Below, piece by piece: positions 33,638 through 42,289 of a stretch of 64,000 bases of DNA. Position 1 is the first letter of the stretch, and every line of letters begins with the position of its first letter. The stretch is from the NCBI GenBank assembly GCA_003574885.1, contig PJFC01000009.1:62001-126000 (forward strand), read 5' to 3'. This stretch comes from Geobacter sp. (GTDB lineage: Bacteria; Desulfobacterota; Desulfuromonadia; Geobacterales; Geobacteraceae). Below the pieces are notes generated by a model. That model did no database searches and was not told where the DNA came from. It worked only from the letters and a program-made list of their open reading frames with translations. The translations under genes and the position numbers were made by a program.

Positions 33638-35731
33638 TTACTGATGATTGTTCTTATTGGCCGCGGCAGCTTCCGCAATGACCTTCTGAGCCATATGGCT
33701 CGGCACTTCTTCGTAGTGTGAAAACTCTGTGGTGAAGAGACCACGGTCGCTTGTCATGGACTTGAGGTCGTTCGAATAGGCAAGCACTTCCGACATGGGC
33801 ACAACCGCCCTGATGATCTGGGAGTTTGCTTTGGGTTCAACGCCGACCACTTTGCCGCGCCGCGAATTGAGGTCACCGATGACATCCCCCATGCTTTCGT
33901 CGGGGACACTGATCTTCATATTCACGATCGGTTCAAGGAGCACCGGCTTGCAGATCTCCATCGCCTTCTTGAACGCCATGGACCCCGCGACTTTGAATGC
34001 CATCTCCGAAGAATCCACCGTGTGGAACGAACCATCATAAAGCGCAACCTTGAAATCGACAACTGGATATCCGGCGAGAAATCCTTCCTGGGACGCCTCC
34101 TGAATACCCTTGTCAACAGCGGGGATGTACTGACGGGGGACAACGCCACCGACAATCTTGTCCTCGAAGAGATATCCCTCTCCGCGCGGCTGGGGTGACA
34201 TCTCTATCCAGCAATCTCCATACTGGCCACGCCCTCCTGACTGCTTCTTGTATTTCCCCTGGACCTTCGCCGTGCCGCGGATGGTTTCGAGATAGGGGAC
34301 TTTCGGCGTTTTGAGGAGGACCTCCACACCGAACTTGCGCTTCATTTTCTCCACGATGACTTCCAGATGTACCTGCCCCATGCCGGAAATGATAAGTTCC
34401 TTGGTCTGGGTATCGCGGTGGGATTCCAGGGTCGGTTCTTCCTCAATCATCTTGTGGAGCGCCGAATGGATTTTGTCCTCGTCGTTCTTGGTTTTCGGCT
34501 CGATAGCATAGGAAATGACCGGTTGCAGAAGCTTTGCCGGTTCATAAACGATGGGTTTTGCCTCATCGCAGAGGGTATCGCCTGTCACGGTATCCTTGAG
34601 CTTGGCCACCGCAACGATATCACCGGCTACCGCCTGTTTGATCGGTTTCTGCTTCTTTCCTTCCAGCTCGTAGATCTGGCCAATCCTCTCCTGTGTGTCC
34701 CGGGACGAGTTGTAAACGGTGGAATCCGAGTTGAGCACACCGGAATAGACGCGGAAGATGGTGATTTTCCCCGTATAGGGATCGGACGTGGTCTTGAACA
34801 CCAGGGCGGAAAACGGCTCGGACTCGTCGGGAGCCCGCTCTATGACATCACCGCTCTTGGGATGGCTGCCGACTGCCTTGGTGCGGTCATGGGGTGACGG
34901 AAGATAGGAGCAGATGGCATCCAACAGGTGGGGAACACCGATGTTCATGGCGGCTGAACCGCACAAAACGGCCGTAAAGGTATTGCGCATGGTACCGACC
35001 CGCAATCCGTCCAGAATCTCATCTTCGGTCAGTTCGCCGGTCTCCAGGAACTTCTCGGTCAGGGCATCGTAGGCTTCGGCAACCGTCTCGACCATCTGCT
35101 CACGCAATCTCTCCGCATCTGCCAGGTATTCCGATGGAACCGGCTCCTCGGTAAATTTCCCCGACTGATCCTTCGAATAGCGATATGCCTTCATCCTTAC
35201 GAGGTCAATGACCCCTTCAAAATTCTCTTCGCTCCCCATGGGGATCTGTATCGCCACGCCGCGGGCTCCGAGCGCCTTTTCCATGTCGTCGATGGCACGC
35301 AGAAAATTGGCACGCTCCCTGTCCATCTTGTTGACGAAGGCTATCCGGGGAATTTCAAAATCGTTGGCCCACTGCCATATCTCTTCAGTCTGGGCCTTGA
35401 CGCCGGAGATAGCGGACAGGATGACGACTGCGCAGTCGAGGGCACGCATGCAGGCGCGGGTATCGGCTATGAAGTTGCCATAGCCGGGGGTGTCCACCAG
35501 GTGGATAGAATGTCCGTTCCATTCACAATGGTCAAGGGAGGAGGTAATGGATATCTTCCGCTTGATTTCTTCCGGCTCAAAATCCATGGTGGAGGTACCG
35601 TCATCAACCCGGCCGAGACGGTCGATCATTCCCGTATCGAACAGGATGGCCTCGGACAGAGTGGTCTTGCCGGCTCCACCGTGGGCAATGATGCCAAGAT
35701 TTCTCAGCTTAGACGTATCATACTTTCCCAT
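33638..35731 (-). CDS. fusA2: Elongation factor G paralogue (EF-G2 type)
   Basis: This translational GTPase of 697 residues has G1 AHGGAGKTT (canonical EF-G has AHIDAGKTT), the switch region DDGTSTMDFEPEE, G3 DTPGYGNF and G4 NKMD, then domains II-V including VRTVDSSEMAFKVAGSMAFKKA-like segments. The altered G1 and switch residues mark it as the second EF-G subfamily, not the essential translocase next to rpsL/rpsG. Its function in this subfamily is unclear, perhaps recycling. The start at 35731 has AAGGGGGG upstream; an extension 11 codons further lacks one. Confidence 0.88.
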   Translation of the reverse strand: MGKYDTSKLRNLGIIAHGGAGKTTLSEAILFDTGMIDRLGRVDDGTSTMDFEPEEIKRKISITSSLDHCEWNGHSIHLVDTPGYGNFIADTRACMRALDCAVVILSAISGVKAQTEEIWQWANDFEIPRIAFVNKMDRERANFLRAIDDMEKALGARGVAIQIPMGSEENFEGVIDLVRMKAYRYSKDQSGKFTEEPVPSEYLADAERLREQMVETVAEAYDALTEKFLETGELTEDEILDGLRVGTMRNTFTAVLCGSAAMNIGVPHLLDAICSYLPSPHDRTKAVGSHPKSGDVIERAPDESEPFSALVFKTTSDPYTGKITIFRVYSGVLNSDSTVYNSSRDTQERIGQIYELEGKKQKPIKQAVAGDIVAVAKLKDTVTGDTLCDEAKPIVYEPAKLLQPVISYAIEPKTKNDEDKIHSALHKMIEEEPTLESHRDTQTKELIISGMGQVHLEVIVEKMKRKFGVEVLLKTPKVPYLETIRGTAKVQGKYKKQSGGRGQYGDCWIEMSPQPRGEGYLFEDKIVGGVVPRQYIPAVDKGIQEASQEGFLAGYPVVDFKVALYDGSFHTVDSSEMAFKVAGSMAFKKAMEICKPVLLEPIVNMKISVPDESMGDVIGDLNSRRGKVVGVEPKANSQIIRAVVPMSEVLAYSNDLKSMTSDRGLFTTEFSHYEEVPSHMAQKVIAEAAAANKNNHQ

Positions 35732-35775
35732 AATGCCCCCCTTGAATTGAAAGCAGGCTGACAAACGACCTGCCG

Positions 35776-36546
35776 TTAATTATCATGGTTACGTTGATAC
35801 AGGATACGCAGGCCTTCGAGTGTCAGATATTCGTCCACCTCTTCTATAGTCTTGGATTCTGGAGCAATCAGGCCGGCAAGGCCTCCCGTGGCCAGAACCC
35901 GGGGGTCATCACGGCTTTCTGCCTTGATTCTCCCGACGATCTCGTCGACAAGTCCGACATAGCCGTAGAAAATGCCTGCCTGCATGGAATTTACCGTATT
36001 CTTTGCGATGATGGATGCGGGTTTGAGTATCTCTACCCGGGGCAACTTGCTTGCCTTCTGGAACAGGGCTTCCATGGAGATCACGAGACCGGGGGCAATG
36101 ACACCGCCACAGTATTCCCCTTTTCTGTTCACATAATCAAAGGTTGTCGCCGTACCGAAATCGACGATGATCAGGGCGGTTCTGTGCTTTTCATAACCGG
36201 CCACGGCATTGACGATGCGATCGGCTCCCACTTCCTTCGGGTTGTCGTAATGAATCGGCATCCCCGTTTTTATGCCGGGGCCGACGACATAGGGACGGAA
36301 CCCGAAATATCCGACGGCGAGTCTTTCCAGGACGCCGGTAAGAGTCGGTACGACCGAAGATATGATGATATCCTTTATATCGCTGAAGGAAATACCGGCC
36401 AGACGGAACAGCTCGTGGACCAGGATACCGTACTCATCGGCAGTTTTAGATTTGTCTGTTGAAACGCGCCAGTCCTTGAGAAGCTGTTCTCCATCGTAGA
36501 TACCGAGCACGATATTGCTGTTGCCTACGTCGATTACCAGAAGCAC
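35776..36546 (-). CDS. coaX: Type III pantothenate kinase
   Basis: CoaX phosphorylates pantothenate in the first step of coenzyme A synthesis. The 256 residues start [19 protein letters not shown] (ATP site, catalytic Asp6), followed by [15 protein letters not shown] and [14 protein letters not shown], the family's remaining phosphate and metal motifs, and [12 protein letters not shown] near the end. It lies 46 bp after birA. Grouping of nadC, birA and coaX reflects shared cofactor metabolism. Confidence 0.95.
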   Translation of the reverse strand: MLLVIDVGNSNIVLGIYDGEQLLKDWRVSTDKSKTADEYGILVHELFRLAGISFSDIKDIIISSVVPTLTGVLERLAVGYFGFRPYVVGPGIKTGMPIHYDNPKEVGADRIVNAVAGYEKHRTALIIVDFGTATTFDYVNRKGEYCGGVIAPGLVISMEALFQKASKLPRVEILKPASIIAKNTVNSMQAGIFYGYVGLVDEIVGRIKAESRDDPRVLATGGLAGLIAPESKTIEEVDEYLTLEGLRILYQRNHDN

Positions 36547-36592
36547 CTTGCATGTACCTCACTGTTCTTAGCATATGCGCGCATCAAATCGT

Positions 36593-37606
36593 TCAGGCGA
36601 GCTTCACGTCACCGGCAAGGACACGCTCCACACGGCCGTCATCGAGGGTGAGAAGAAGTGCCCCATACTCGTCGATGCCGGTTGCCAAGCCGGCGACGGC
36701 ACTGTCCCGATAGTCGACATGCACCCGGCGGCCGATCATTGCGCAGCGGGCAAGCCATTCATCCCTTACCGCACCATATCCCCCGGCAAGGTAGGAGGCA
36801 TACAGCGTGTCCAGTTCGCGGAGAAGGACACGGGCAAAATCAACCCGATCAACAGGCCTGCCGGACTCGATGCGGAGGGACGTTGCAGGATGACGCAGGT
36901 CGGCAGGAAACTGGTTCTGCTCCATATTGATGTTGACGCCGATGCCGAGAATAATGAAATTAACCTTCTCCGTTTCGGCCCCCATCTCGTTGAGGAGTCC
37001 CGCTACCTTGCGCCCTGAAAGCAGCACGTCGTTGGGCCATTTGATGGTGGGCGAAAGCCGTGTGGTCTCCTCAACGCCCCTGGCCACGGCAACGGCTGAG
37101 AGGAAGGTCATCTGCACCGCCTGCAATGGCAGGATGGGAGGACGGAGAATGATGGAACAGTAGAGGTTCACACCCGACGGTGATTCCCAGCGCCGCCCCA
37201 TCCGCCCCTTCCCCCGACTCTGGGACTCGGCAATAACAACCGTCCCTTCCGGCGCCCCCTCTTCGGCCATCTTGAAAGCAGTTTCGTTGGTGGAGGCAGT
37301 CTCGTTAAATGCAACGATCTGCCGACCGATTCGCTCCGTCACAAGGCCGGCTGAGATCTCCTCAGGCAAAAGAAGATCAGGCGCGGCAACAAGCCGGTAT
37401 CCGACGGACGGTACGGATTCGATACGGTAACCAAGCGTCTTGAGGTTCCTGATATGCTTCCATACCGCCGTACGTGAAATTTTGAGTTTGCTGCTCAACT
37501 CCTCCCCCGACACGACCTCGCCGGGAGTAGCCCTGAATATCTCCAGAATGTGCTGATCGATGGTCGTTCCATCTGTGACTGCATGCCGGAGAAAACCCTC
37601 CTTCAC
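36593..37606 (-). CDS. birA: Bifunctional biotin-protein ligase / biotin operon repressor
   Basis: BirA attaches biotin to acyl-CoA carboxylase carriers. It has 337 residues. An N-terminal winged helix (about 18-75, SRTAVWKHIRNLKTLGYRI) indicates repressor ability. The ligase core follows with ESQSRGKGRMGRRWESP and KWPNDVLLSGRKVAGLL, then a C-terminal SH3-like domain. The GTG start overlaps the nadC TGA and has GGAGGG six bases before it. Acetyl-CoA carboxylase supplies malonyl-CoA, so it is metabolically upstream of the synthase at 47-62 kb. Confidence 0.94.
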   Translation of the reverse strand: MKEGFLRHAVTDGTTIDQHILEIFRATPGEVVSGEELSSKLKISRTAVWKHIRNLKTLGYRIESVPSVGYRLVAAPDLLLPEEISAGLVTERIGRQIVAFNETASTNETAFKMAEEGAPEGTVVIAESQSRGKGRMGRRWESPSGVNLYCSIILRPPILPLQAVQMTFLSAVAVARGVEETTRLSPTIKWPNDVLLSGRKVAGLLNEMGAETEKVNFIILGIGVNINMEQNQFPADLRHPATSLRIESGRPVDRVDFARVLLRELDTLYASYLAGGYGAVRDEWLARCAMIGRRVHVDYRDSAVAGLATGIDEYGALLLTLDDGRVERVLAGDVKLA

Positions 37607-38433
37607 GCTCCCTCCAGCAGCATGGAAATATCCATGGCCCGTGCCGAGTGGGTCAGGGCGCCAATGGATATGATGTCGACACCGGTGCCGGCAATGGCAC
37701 GGATGGTCTCGAGATTGACACCTCCGGAAGCCTCCACCAGAGCCCTGCCGGCAATGAGACGCACCGCCTCCGCCATGGAATCAAGTTCCATATTGTCGAG
37801 CATGATGATATCTGCCTGCGCCGCCAGTGCTTCGCCCACCTGTGCCAGAGACTCCGTCTCAACCTCGATTTTCATGGTATGGGGGATATAGGCGCGGGCT
37901 CGACGGACAGCTTCGGATATCCCGCCGGCCGCAGCTATATGGTTCTCCTTGATGAGCACCCCGTCATAGAGTCCGGTTCGGTGGTTGACCCCCCCCCCAA
38001 CCCTGACAGCATACTTATCGAGCATCCTGAGTCCCGGCGTAGTCTTGCGGGTATCCACGACCCGGGCCCTGGTCCCCTCCACAGCTGCGACATAACGGGC
38101 GGTAAGGGTCGCCACCCCGCTCATCCTCTGAAGCAGATTGAGGGCAACCCGCTCCCCTTGAAGAAGAATGGCTGCATCGCCCTCAACTTCAGCAAGGACA
38201 TCTCCCGACTGGAGACGGTCCCCGTCACGAAATGCAGGGGAAAAGTTCACGGCACTGTCGAGCAGATGGAATACCCGCGCCGCAACATCGATACCGGCCA
38301 GAACCATCGGCTCCTTGGCAATGAGACGGGCACGGGCGGGTCGGGGTTCCGGCACGACAGCGAGTGTCGTGATGTCGCCGGTATGGATGTCCTCCTGCAG
38401 AGCGTTTTCAACAATCCTGTCCAGACCGGTCAT
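37603..38433 (-). CDS. nadC: Nicotinate-nucleotide pyrophosphorylase (carboxylating)
   Basis: NadC converts quinolinate and PRPP to nicotinate mononucleotide in NAD synthesis. The 276 residues include VVDTRKTTPGLRMLDKYAV, VGGGVNHRTGLYDGVLIKENH (active-site Arg, His, Lys) and MLDNMELDSM, then ASGGVNLETIRAIAGTGVDIISIG for the phosphate site. The start at 38433 is set by TTGGAG upstream; a longer frame to 38499 runs through the promoter. It heads the minus-strand operon nadC-birA-coaX. Confidence 0.94.
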   Translation of the reverse strand: MTGLDRIVENALQEDIHTGDITTLAVVPEPRPARARLIAKEPMVLAGIDVAARVFHLLDSAVNFSPAFRDGDRLQSGDVLAEVEGDAAILLQGERVALNLLQRMSGVATLTARYVAAVEGTRARVVDTRKTTPGLRMLDKYAVRVGGGVNHRTGLYDGVLIKENHIAAAGGISEAVRRARAYIPHTMKIEVETESLAQVGEALAAQADIIMLDNMELDSMAEAVRLIAGRALVEASGGVNLETIRAIAGTGVDIISIGALTHSARAMDISMLLEGA

Positions 38434-38464
38434 AAGAAATCTCCAACTGTTGGAATCGCACCTG

Positions 38465-38493
38465 TTTATACCACAGCTTTGGGACGGTAGCAA
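38465..38493 (-). promoter_or_regulatory. Predicted sigma-70 promoter of nadC
   Basis: On the minus strand TTGCTA (38493-38488), a 17-bp spacer and TATAAA (38470-38465) predict transcription from about 38458, 25 bases ahead of the nadC ATG. It probably drives the whole nadC to mgtC run. Confidence 0.7.
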
Positions 38494-38562
38494 CCGCAAT
38501 TCAAGGCTCCACGTGCGAAGAACTCAACATCCGGAGGGGAAACATGGCAGCTTTCCTGAAGG

Positions 38563-38591
38563 TTGACTAAACTCAGTCACTGCACTACAAT
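38563..38591 (+). promoter_or_regulatory. Predicted sigma-70 promoter of the HAMP-GGDEF gene
   Basis: TTGACT (38563-38568) and TACAAT (38586-38591) are 17 bp apart. Transcription would start near 38598, about 53 bases before the ATG at 38651. Confidence 0.75.
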
Positions 38592-38650
38592 GCGGGAATG
38601 GAGATTTATTGCATATCACACCTTCAGGCAGTACCTCTCGGCCCTGAACC

Positions 38651-39946
38651 ATGAGATTTACCCTGGTCCAAAAACTCGTTGCCGGATATGCCGCCATTGC
38701 ATTTTTTACCATGGCGGCACTGGTTTATTCGGTCATGGGACTCTATTCCCTCAATACAACCGCCCGTGATATTGCCAAGAACGACCTGGTCTTCATAAAC
38801 ACCACCATCAAGCTTCGGGAATCAGTTCTGGCTCAGCAGCGGGCTGCTGTCAAAGGGGTGATACTCAAGAGCCCCGAATTCAATCAGCTTTACCGCCAAC
38901 GGGCCGACGAATTCCAGCACTTGCTTTTGAATGTTGCACCGACCCAGTCACCCGACGAACTGAAACCGGTGATAGAACGTTATGCCAGCTTTCAACGTCT
39001 TGCGGAGAAATTGCTTGCAGGCGACAGGGACAGCGTTGAACCTCTCAATAATGCGGCAGACCAGGTTGTCAGCGCCATTGATGCCAGTGCCGCCAACCGG
39101 CAGGTCCAGCTCAGCACCAAACTGGAAGCTGCAGACCAAAAACAGGGGAAGACAGTTCGATGGACGTTGATTCTCACCTTCATCGGGTTTCTGTTGGCGA
39201 TCATCGTGTCAACCCTTGTCACCTATAAAATATCCAGGGCGTTTACCAAACTTAAAAAGGCCACACACCGCATTGCAGAAGGAGATTTTGACTTCGATCC
39301 CCGGATTCCGACAGGTGATGAGATTGGCGACCTTGCCGGCGATTTCATCAAAATGGCCTCTCGCCTCAAGATATCGGAACAGCTGAATCTCGATGCCAGC
39401 CCCCTCACCAGATTACCGGGGAATATAGCCATCGAGCGCGTCCTTACCCGTCGTCTTCAAGAGGCTGAGCCATTTGCCGTCTGCTATGCCGACCTGGACA
39501 ACCTGAAGGCCTATAACGATCATTACGGTTATATAAAGGCAAGTGAGCTGATCAAAACCACGGGAGAGATCATTCATGAGGCTGTTCGACAACACGCCGG
39601 GCAGGATGCGTTTGTCGGCCATGTGGGAGGTGACGACTTCGTGATGGTTGTGTCCACTGAAGAGGCCGCCGGAGTCTGCAAGGCGATCATCGAGCAATTC
39701 GACAAGTCGATCGTCAACTATTACGACGCAAAAGACCTGGAGAAGGGTGCGATCGAGGCGGTAGACCGCTATGGCATGCCGCGCGTATTCCCGATCATGA
39801 CCATTTCTATCGCTGTTACCATCTGTGGGCAGGGTGAGTACGAGTCGGCGGTTGATATTGCCAGGGCCGCCGCGGAAATGAAGGATTATGTGAAGGGACA
39901 GCCGGGGAGCAACTTTCTGATGAACCGGCGCAGGCACAAACGATGA
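38651..39946 (+). CDS. Membrane HAMP-GGDEF cyclase with Hypr-type serine
   Basis: This 431-residue inner-membrane protein has a transmembrane helix (about 10-32), a ~140-residue periplasmic four-helix-type sensor, a second helix (about 175-197), a HAMP domain (198-250) and a GGDEF domain (255-425). The signature reads GGDDF (326-330). Nine residues after the conserved Asn (LDNLKAYND) the usual Asp is Ser298, the substitution that marks hybrid promiscuous (Hypr) cyclases making 3',3'-cGAMP in Geobacter. No RxxD inhibitory site precedes GGDDF. The product could therefore be cGAMP or c-di-GMP. Confidence 0.85.
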   Translation: MRFTLVQKLVAGYAAIAFFTMAALVYSVMGLYSLNTTARDIAKNDLVFINTTIKLRESVLAQQRAAVKGVILKSPEFNQLYRQRADEFQHLLLNVAPTQSPDELKPVIERYASFQRLAEKLLAGDRDSVEPLNNAADQVVSAIDASAANRQVQLSTKLEAADQKQGKTVRWTLILTFIGFLLAIIVSTLVTYKISRAFTKLKKATHRIAEGDFDFDPRIPTGDEIGDLAGDFIKMASRLKISEQLNLDASPLTRLPGNIAIERVLTRRLQEAEPFAVCYADLDNLKAYNDHYGYIKASELIKTTGEIIHEAVRQHAGQDAFVGHVGGDDFVMVVSTEEAAGVCKAIIEQFDKSIVNYYDAKDLEKGAIEAVDRYGMPRVFPIMTISIAVTICGQGEYESAVDIARAAAEMKDYVKGQPGSNFLMNRRRHKR

Positions 39947-40464
39947 AAAAACTTGCTCTTGCAGCCATATTAGCTTTGATGACAACCGGGTGCGCCACGT
40001 CGCAAAACAGCGGTTTTGTGTTTATCGAACATTTCAGCCAGCAACGCAAACTTTCAGCTGCCGTCAGCCAGATTGAAAAAGGGAACGTAGTCGCAGCCGC
40101 AAATACCCTGGCGGAACTCAGCGCAGAGAGAGGGGTGGCAGGGGTTACGGATGAGGCACTTTTCCGTCTAAGCCTGTTGCAGCTCAAAGCAGCCGGCGAC
40201 AAAGATTACCTGCAGAGCCAGCAGACCCTTGAACGCCTCCACAAGGAGTACCCCAAAAGTCCGTGGGCGACTCAGTCCGCCCAGCTTCTGGACCTGGTTA
40301 ACGCTGCCAACGAACAACGCCATCAGAACCGGAATCTGAGGGCCAGCAACCAACAGCTTACCAAGGAAAACCAGTCTCTTGCCAAGGAGAACAAGGAACT
40401 GCGCCAGACCATGGAACAACTGAAACACATGGACCTCCAACTGGAGCAGAAGACCAAGCCCTGA
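39943..40464 (+). CDS. Lipoprotein with TPR-like region and C-terminal coiled coil
   Basis: This 173-residue protein has a lipoprotein signal with lipobox TTGC (MKKLALAAILALMTTGC). A helical, TPR-like segment follows (AAANTLAELSAERG, TLERLHKEYPKSPWATQSAQLL), then a Gln/Asn/Lys/Glu-rich coiled coil from about residue 122 to the end. Its ATG overlaps the stop of the HAMP-GGDEF gene (ATGA), so it may present a signal to the periplasmic sensor of that cyclase. The family is not recognised beyond this. Confidence 0.8.
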   Translation: MKKLALAAILALMTTGCATSQNSGFVFIEHFSQQRKLSAAVSQIEKGNVVAAANTLAELSAERGVAGVTDEALFRLSLLQLKAAGDKDYLQSQQTLERLHKEYPKSPWATQSAQLLDLVNAANEQRHQNRNLRASNQQLTKENQSLAKENKELRQTMEQLKHMDLQLEQKTKP

Positions 40465-40503
40465 TCGTATCCCCTCTGCCCCTCCGCGACAAACCGACGT
40501 ATC

Positions 40504-41034
40504 TCACTGTCTCCATTGCTGGGGGACACTGGACCTGTCAGCCTCTTTATCGAGAGCATTCAACCTGTCCTCTGCTTCTTTCAGCTTTGCCTCATCATCC
40601 TCGATCTTCGCATCCATTTCATTATAAGCGATTCGATCCCTTGTCCGCTGATAGATGACGCGTTTGCGTTTCAGTTGCACCAACTTTTCCTGATCATCGG
40701 CCAGGGTGCTCTCAAGTGACTTGATTTCGGCGCGCAATGATGCGAATTTCCTTCGCCACCACCCCTCATCATGGTCTCCGGGATTCGCCGGAGCAGGTAA
40801 AGAGGAGTTCTCACGCTGCTTCGCAGCAGGAGCGGAATCAGATATTTCCCCCTGTTCACTCCGGATGGATTCACGCTTCTTGGCCTTATTCCTGTATATT
40901 GCAGGAATCTTGTCAAGGTCGTCCGTAAAACTGACCACCCCCTTGTTGTCTGTCCATTCGTAGGTTTCCGCCCACAAAGGTCCCGCTGCCCCCATGGCAA
41001 CCACGATACAAAAGCAGATCATCCTGAGTATCAT
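40504..41034 (-). CDS. DUF4124-domain exported protein
   Basis: This protein of about 176 residues has a signal peptide (MILRMICFCIVVAMGAAGPLWA). A DUF4124 domain follows, with its conserved ETYEWTDNKGVVSFTDDLDKIP pattern, and the C-terminal half is a charged coiled coil (about 90-165, LRAEIKSLESTLADDQEKL). The start at 41034 has AAAGGGA upstream. DUF4124 proteins are periplasmic and poorly understood. It is divergent from the cytochrome gene. Confidence 0.8.
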   Translation of the reverse strand: MILRMICFCIVVAMGAAGPLWAETYEWTDNKGVVSFTDDLDKIPAIYRNKAKKRESIRSEQGEISDSAPAAKQRENSSLPAPANPGDHDEGWWRRKFASLRAEIKSLESTLADDQEKLVQLKRKRVIYQRTRDRIAYNEMDAKIEDDEAKLKEAEDRLNALDKEADRSSVPQQWRQ

Positions 41035-41109
41035 TGTCGTCCCTTTCGTCATATGTATATTTTACCACCCTAACCCTGCTCCACTACTAGATTCAGCATG
41101 ATATTTGAA

Positions 41110-41138
41110 TTGACGAATTTGCACTGTATATGTACAAT
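41110..41138 (+). promoter_or_regulatory. Predicted sigma-70 promoter of the dodecahaem cytochrome gene
   Basis: TTGACG (41110-41115) and TACAAT (41133-41138) are separated by 17 bp. The start would be near 41145, about 47 bases before the ATG, which has AAGGAG six bases upstream. Both signals are near consensus, suggesting strong expression. Confidence 0.78.
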
Positions 41139-41191
41139 GTTTCGCCTGTATCTGCCCCACTCACCAATTTAAACCTGTTAAGGAGAATGCC

Positions 41192-42214
41192 ATGAAGTTG
41201 CGTTTCACCATGCTTGCAGTTTTTTCCACCCTCCTTCTGACCGTCATGGCCCATGCCAAGGAAACCAAGGATATACTCTTCCGCTTCAACAACGCCGAAC
41301 CGGTAGTGTTCAGCCATGATGTCCATCTCCGTAAATATAGCAACAATTGCCGGATTTGTCACAATGCCATTTACAATTTAAAGCAGCACAAGCGCTTCAC
41401 CATGGCGGAAATGGAAAAGACAAAGTCGTGCGGTGCCTGCCATTCCGGAATTAAGGCCTTTAGCGTCGCCGATGAAAAAGATTGTACCCGCTGCCATAAA
41501 GGTAAACCCAGAAACGTCAACTACCAGGTAAAAGGTTTTGGTGATGTTACATTCAGCCATGATGTACACATAACCAAGACCGGCGGCAAGTGCAAAAGTT
41601 GCCACAACGGCAAGGTGATAACCGGCAAGGAAAAGCACGTCACGATGGCCCAGATGGAAAAAGGGATGACCTGTGGCGCCTGTCATAACGGGAAAAAGGC
41701 TTTCACCGTGGCAGGAAACTGCGGGAACTGCCATCGCGGAATGAAACCGAAGAACATCAACTTCAAGGTAAAGGGAATCTCCGACGTAACTTTCAGCCAC
41801 GAAATTCATACCGGCATGTACAGCTGCAAGGATTGCCACACCAAGGTGTTCCCCTACAAGGCCGGTGCCGTGCACAACACCATGGCGGATATGGACAAGG
41901 GGAAATCATGCGGCGCCTGCCATAACGGCAAGGATGCGTTCACTTCCGCCGGCAGCTGCGACAAGTGCCACAACAACTTCAAGCCCGGCACGGTTACCTT
42001 CAAGACCGATGCCGGTGAAGCGAAATTCAGTCACGAAATCCACACCGGCATGTACAAGTGCGCCGACTGCCACACCAAGGTATTCCCCTTCAAGGCGGGT
42101 ATCAAACACAACACAATGTCCCAGATGGAAAGTGGTGCATCCTGTGGTGCCTGCCACAACAGCAAGGATGCCTTCACCGTCAAGGAAAACTGCGAAAAAT
42201 GCCACAAGATGTGA
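41192..42214 (+). CDS. Periplasmic dodecahaem c7-type cytochrome
   Basis: This 340-residue protein has a signal peptide (MKLRFTMLAVFSTLLLTVMAHA) and twelve CxxCH haem sites: CRICH, CGACH, CTRCH, CKSCH, CGACH, CGNCH, CKDCH, CGACH, CDKCH, CADCH, CGACH, CEKCH. They fall into four units of three haems. Units 2-4 open with near-identical segments (VTFSHDVH or KFSHEIH), and units 3 and 4 share IHTGMYxCxDCHTKVFPxKAG. This matches the four-domain c7 polymers of Geobacter (GSU1996/GSU0592 type), thought to pass electrons through the periplasm. A strong terminator follows 23 bp after the stop. Confidence 0.93.
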   Translation: MKLRFTMLAVFSTLLLTVMAHAKETKDILFRFNNAEPVVFSHDVHLRKYSNNCRICHNAIYNLKQHKRFTMAEMEKTKSCGACHSGIKAFSVADEKDCTRCHKGKPRNVNYQVKGFGDVTFSHDVHITKTGGKCKSCHNGKVITGKEKHVTMAQMEKGMTCGACHNGKKAFTVAGNCGNCHRGMKPKNINFKVKGISDVTFSHEIHTGMYSCKDCHTKVFPYKAGAVHNTMADMDKGKSCGACHNGKDAFTSAGSCDKCHNNFKPGTVTFKTDAGEAKFSHEIHTGMYKCADCHTKVFPFKAGIKHNTMSQMESGASCGACHNSKDAFTVKENCEKCHKM

Positions 42215-42236
42215 GATAACACTGTTGTTAAGAGTG

Positions 42237-42270
42237 AAAAAAGGCGGGGCCGCGAAGCCCCGCCTTTTTT
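42237..42270. terminator. Rho-independent terminator after the dodecahaem cytochrome
   Basis: AAAAAAGGCGGGGC (42237-42250) and GCCCCGCCTTTTTT (42257-42270) form a 14-bp perfect stem with a 6-base loop. It lies between converging genes and has A and T runs on both sides. Confidence 0.92.
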
Positions 42271-42289
42271 CTATCCCGTACTATCGATT

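Noticed and set aside
38544-38570. Eight-codon frame MAAFLKVD preceded by GGAGGGG
   Set aside because: It lies upstream of the predicted promoter of the HAMP-GGDEF gene and its end overlaps the -35 box, so it is unlikely to be in that transcript; no other promoter supports it.
41192-42214. Repeated segments as a DNA repeat array
   Set aside because: The repetition follows haem-binding motifs of a coding sequence with triheme periodicity.
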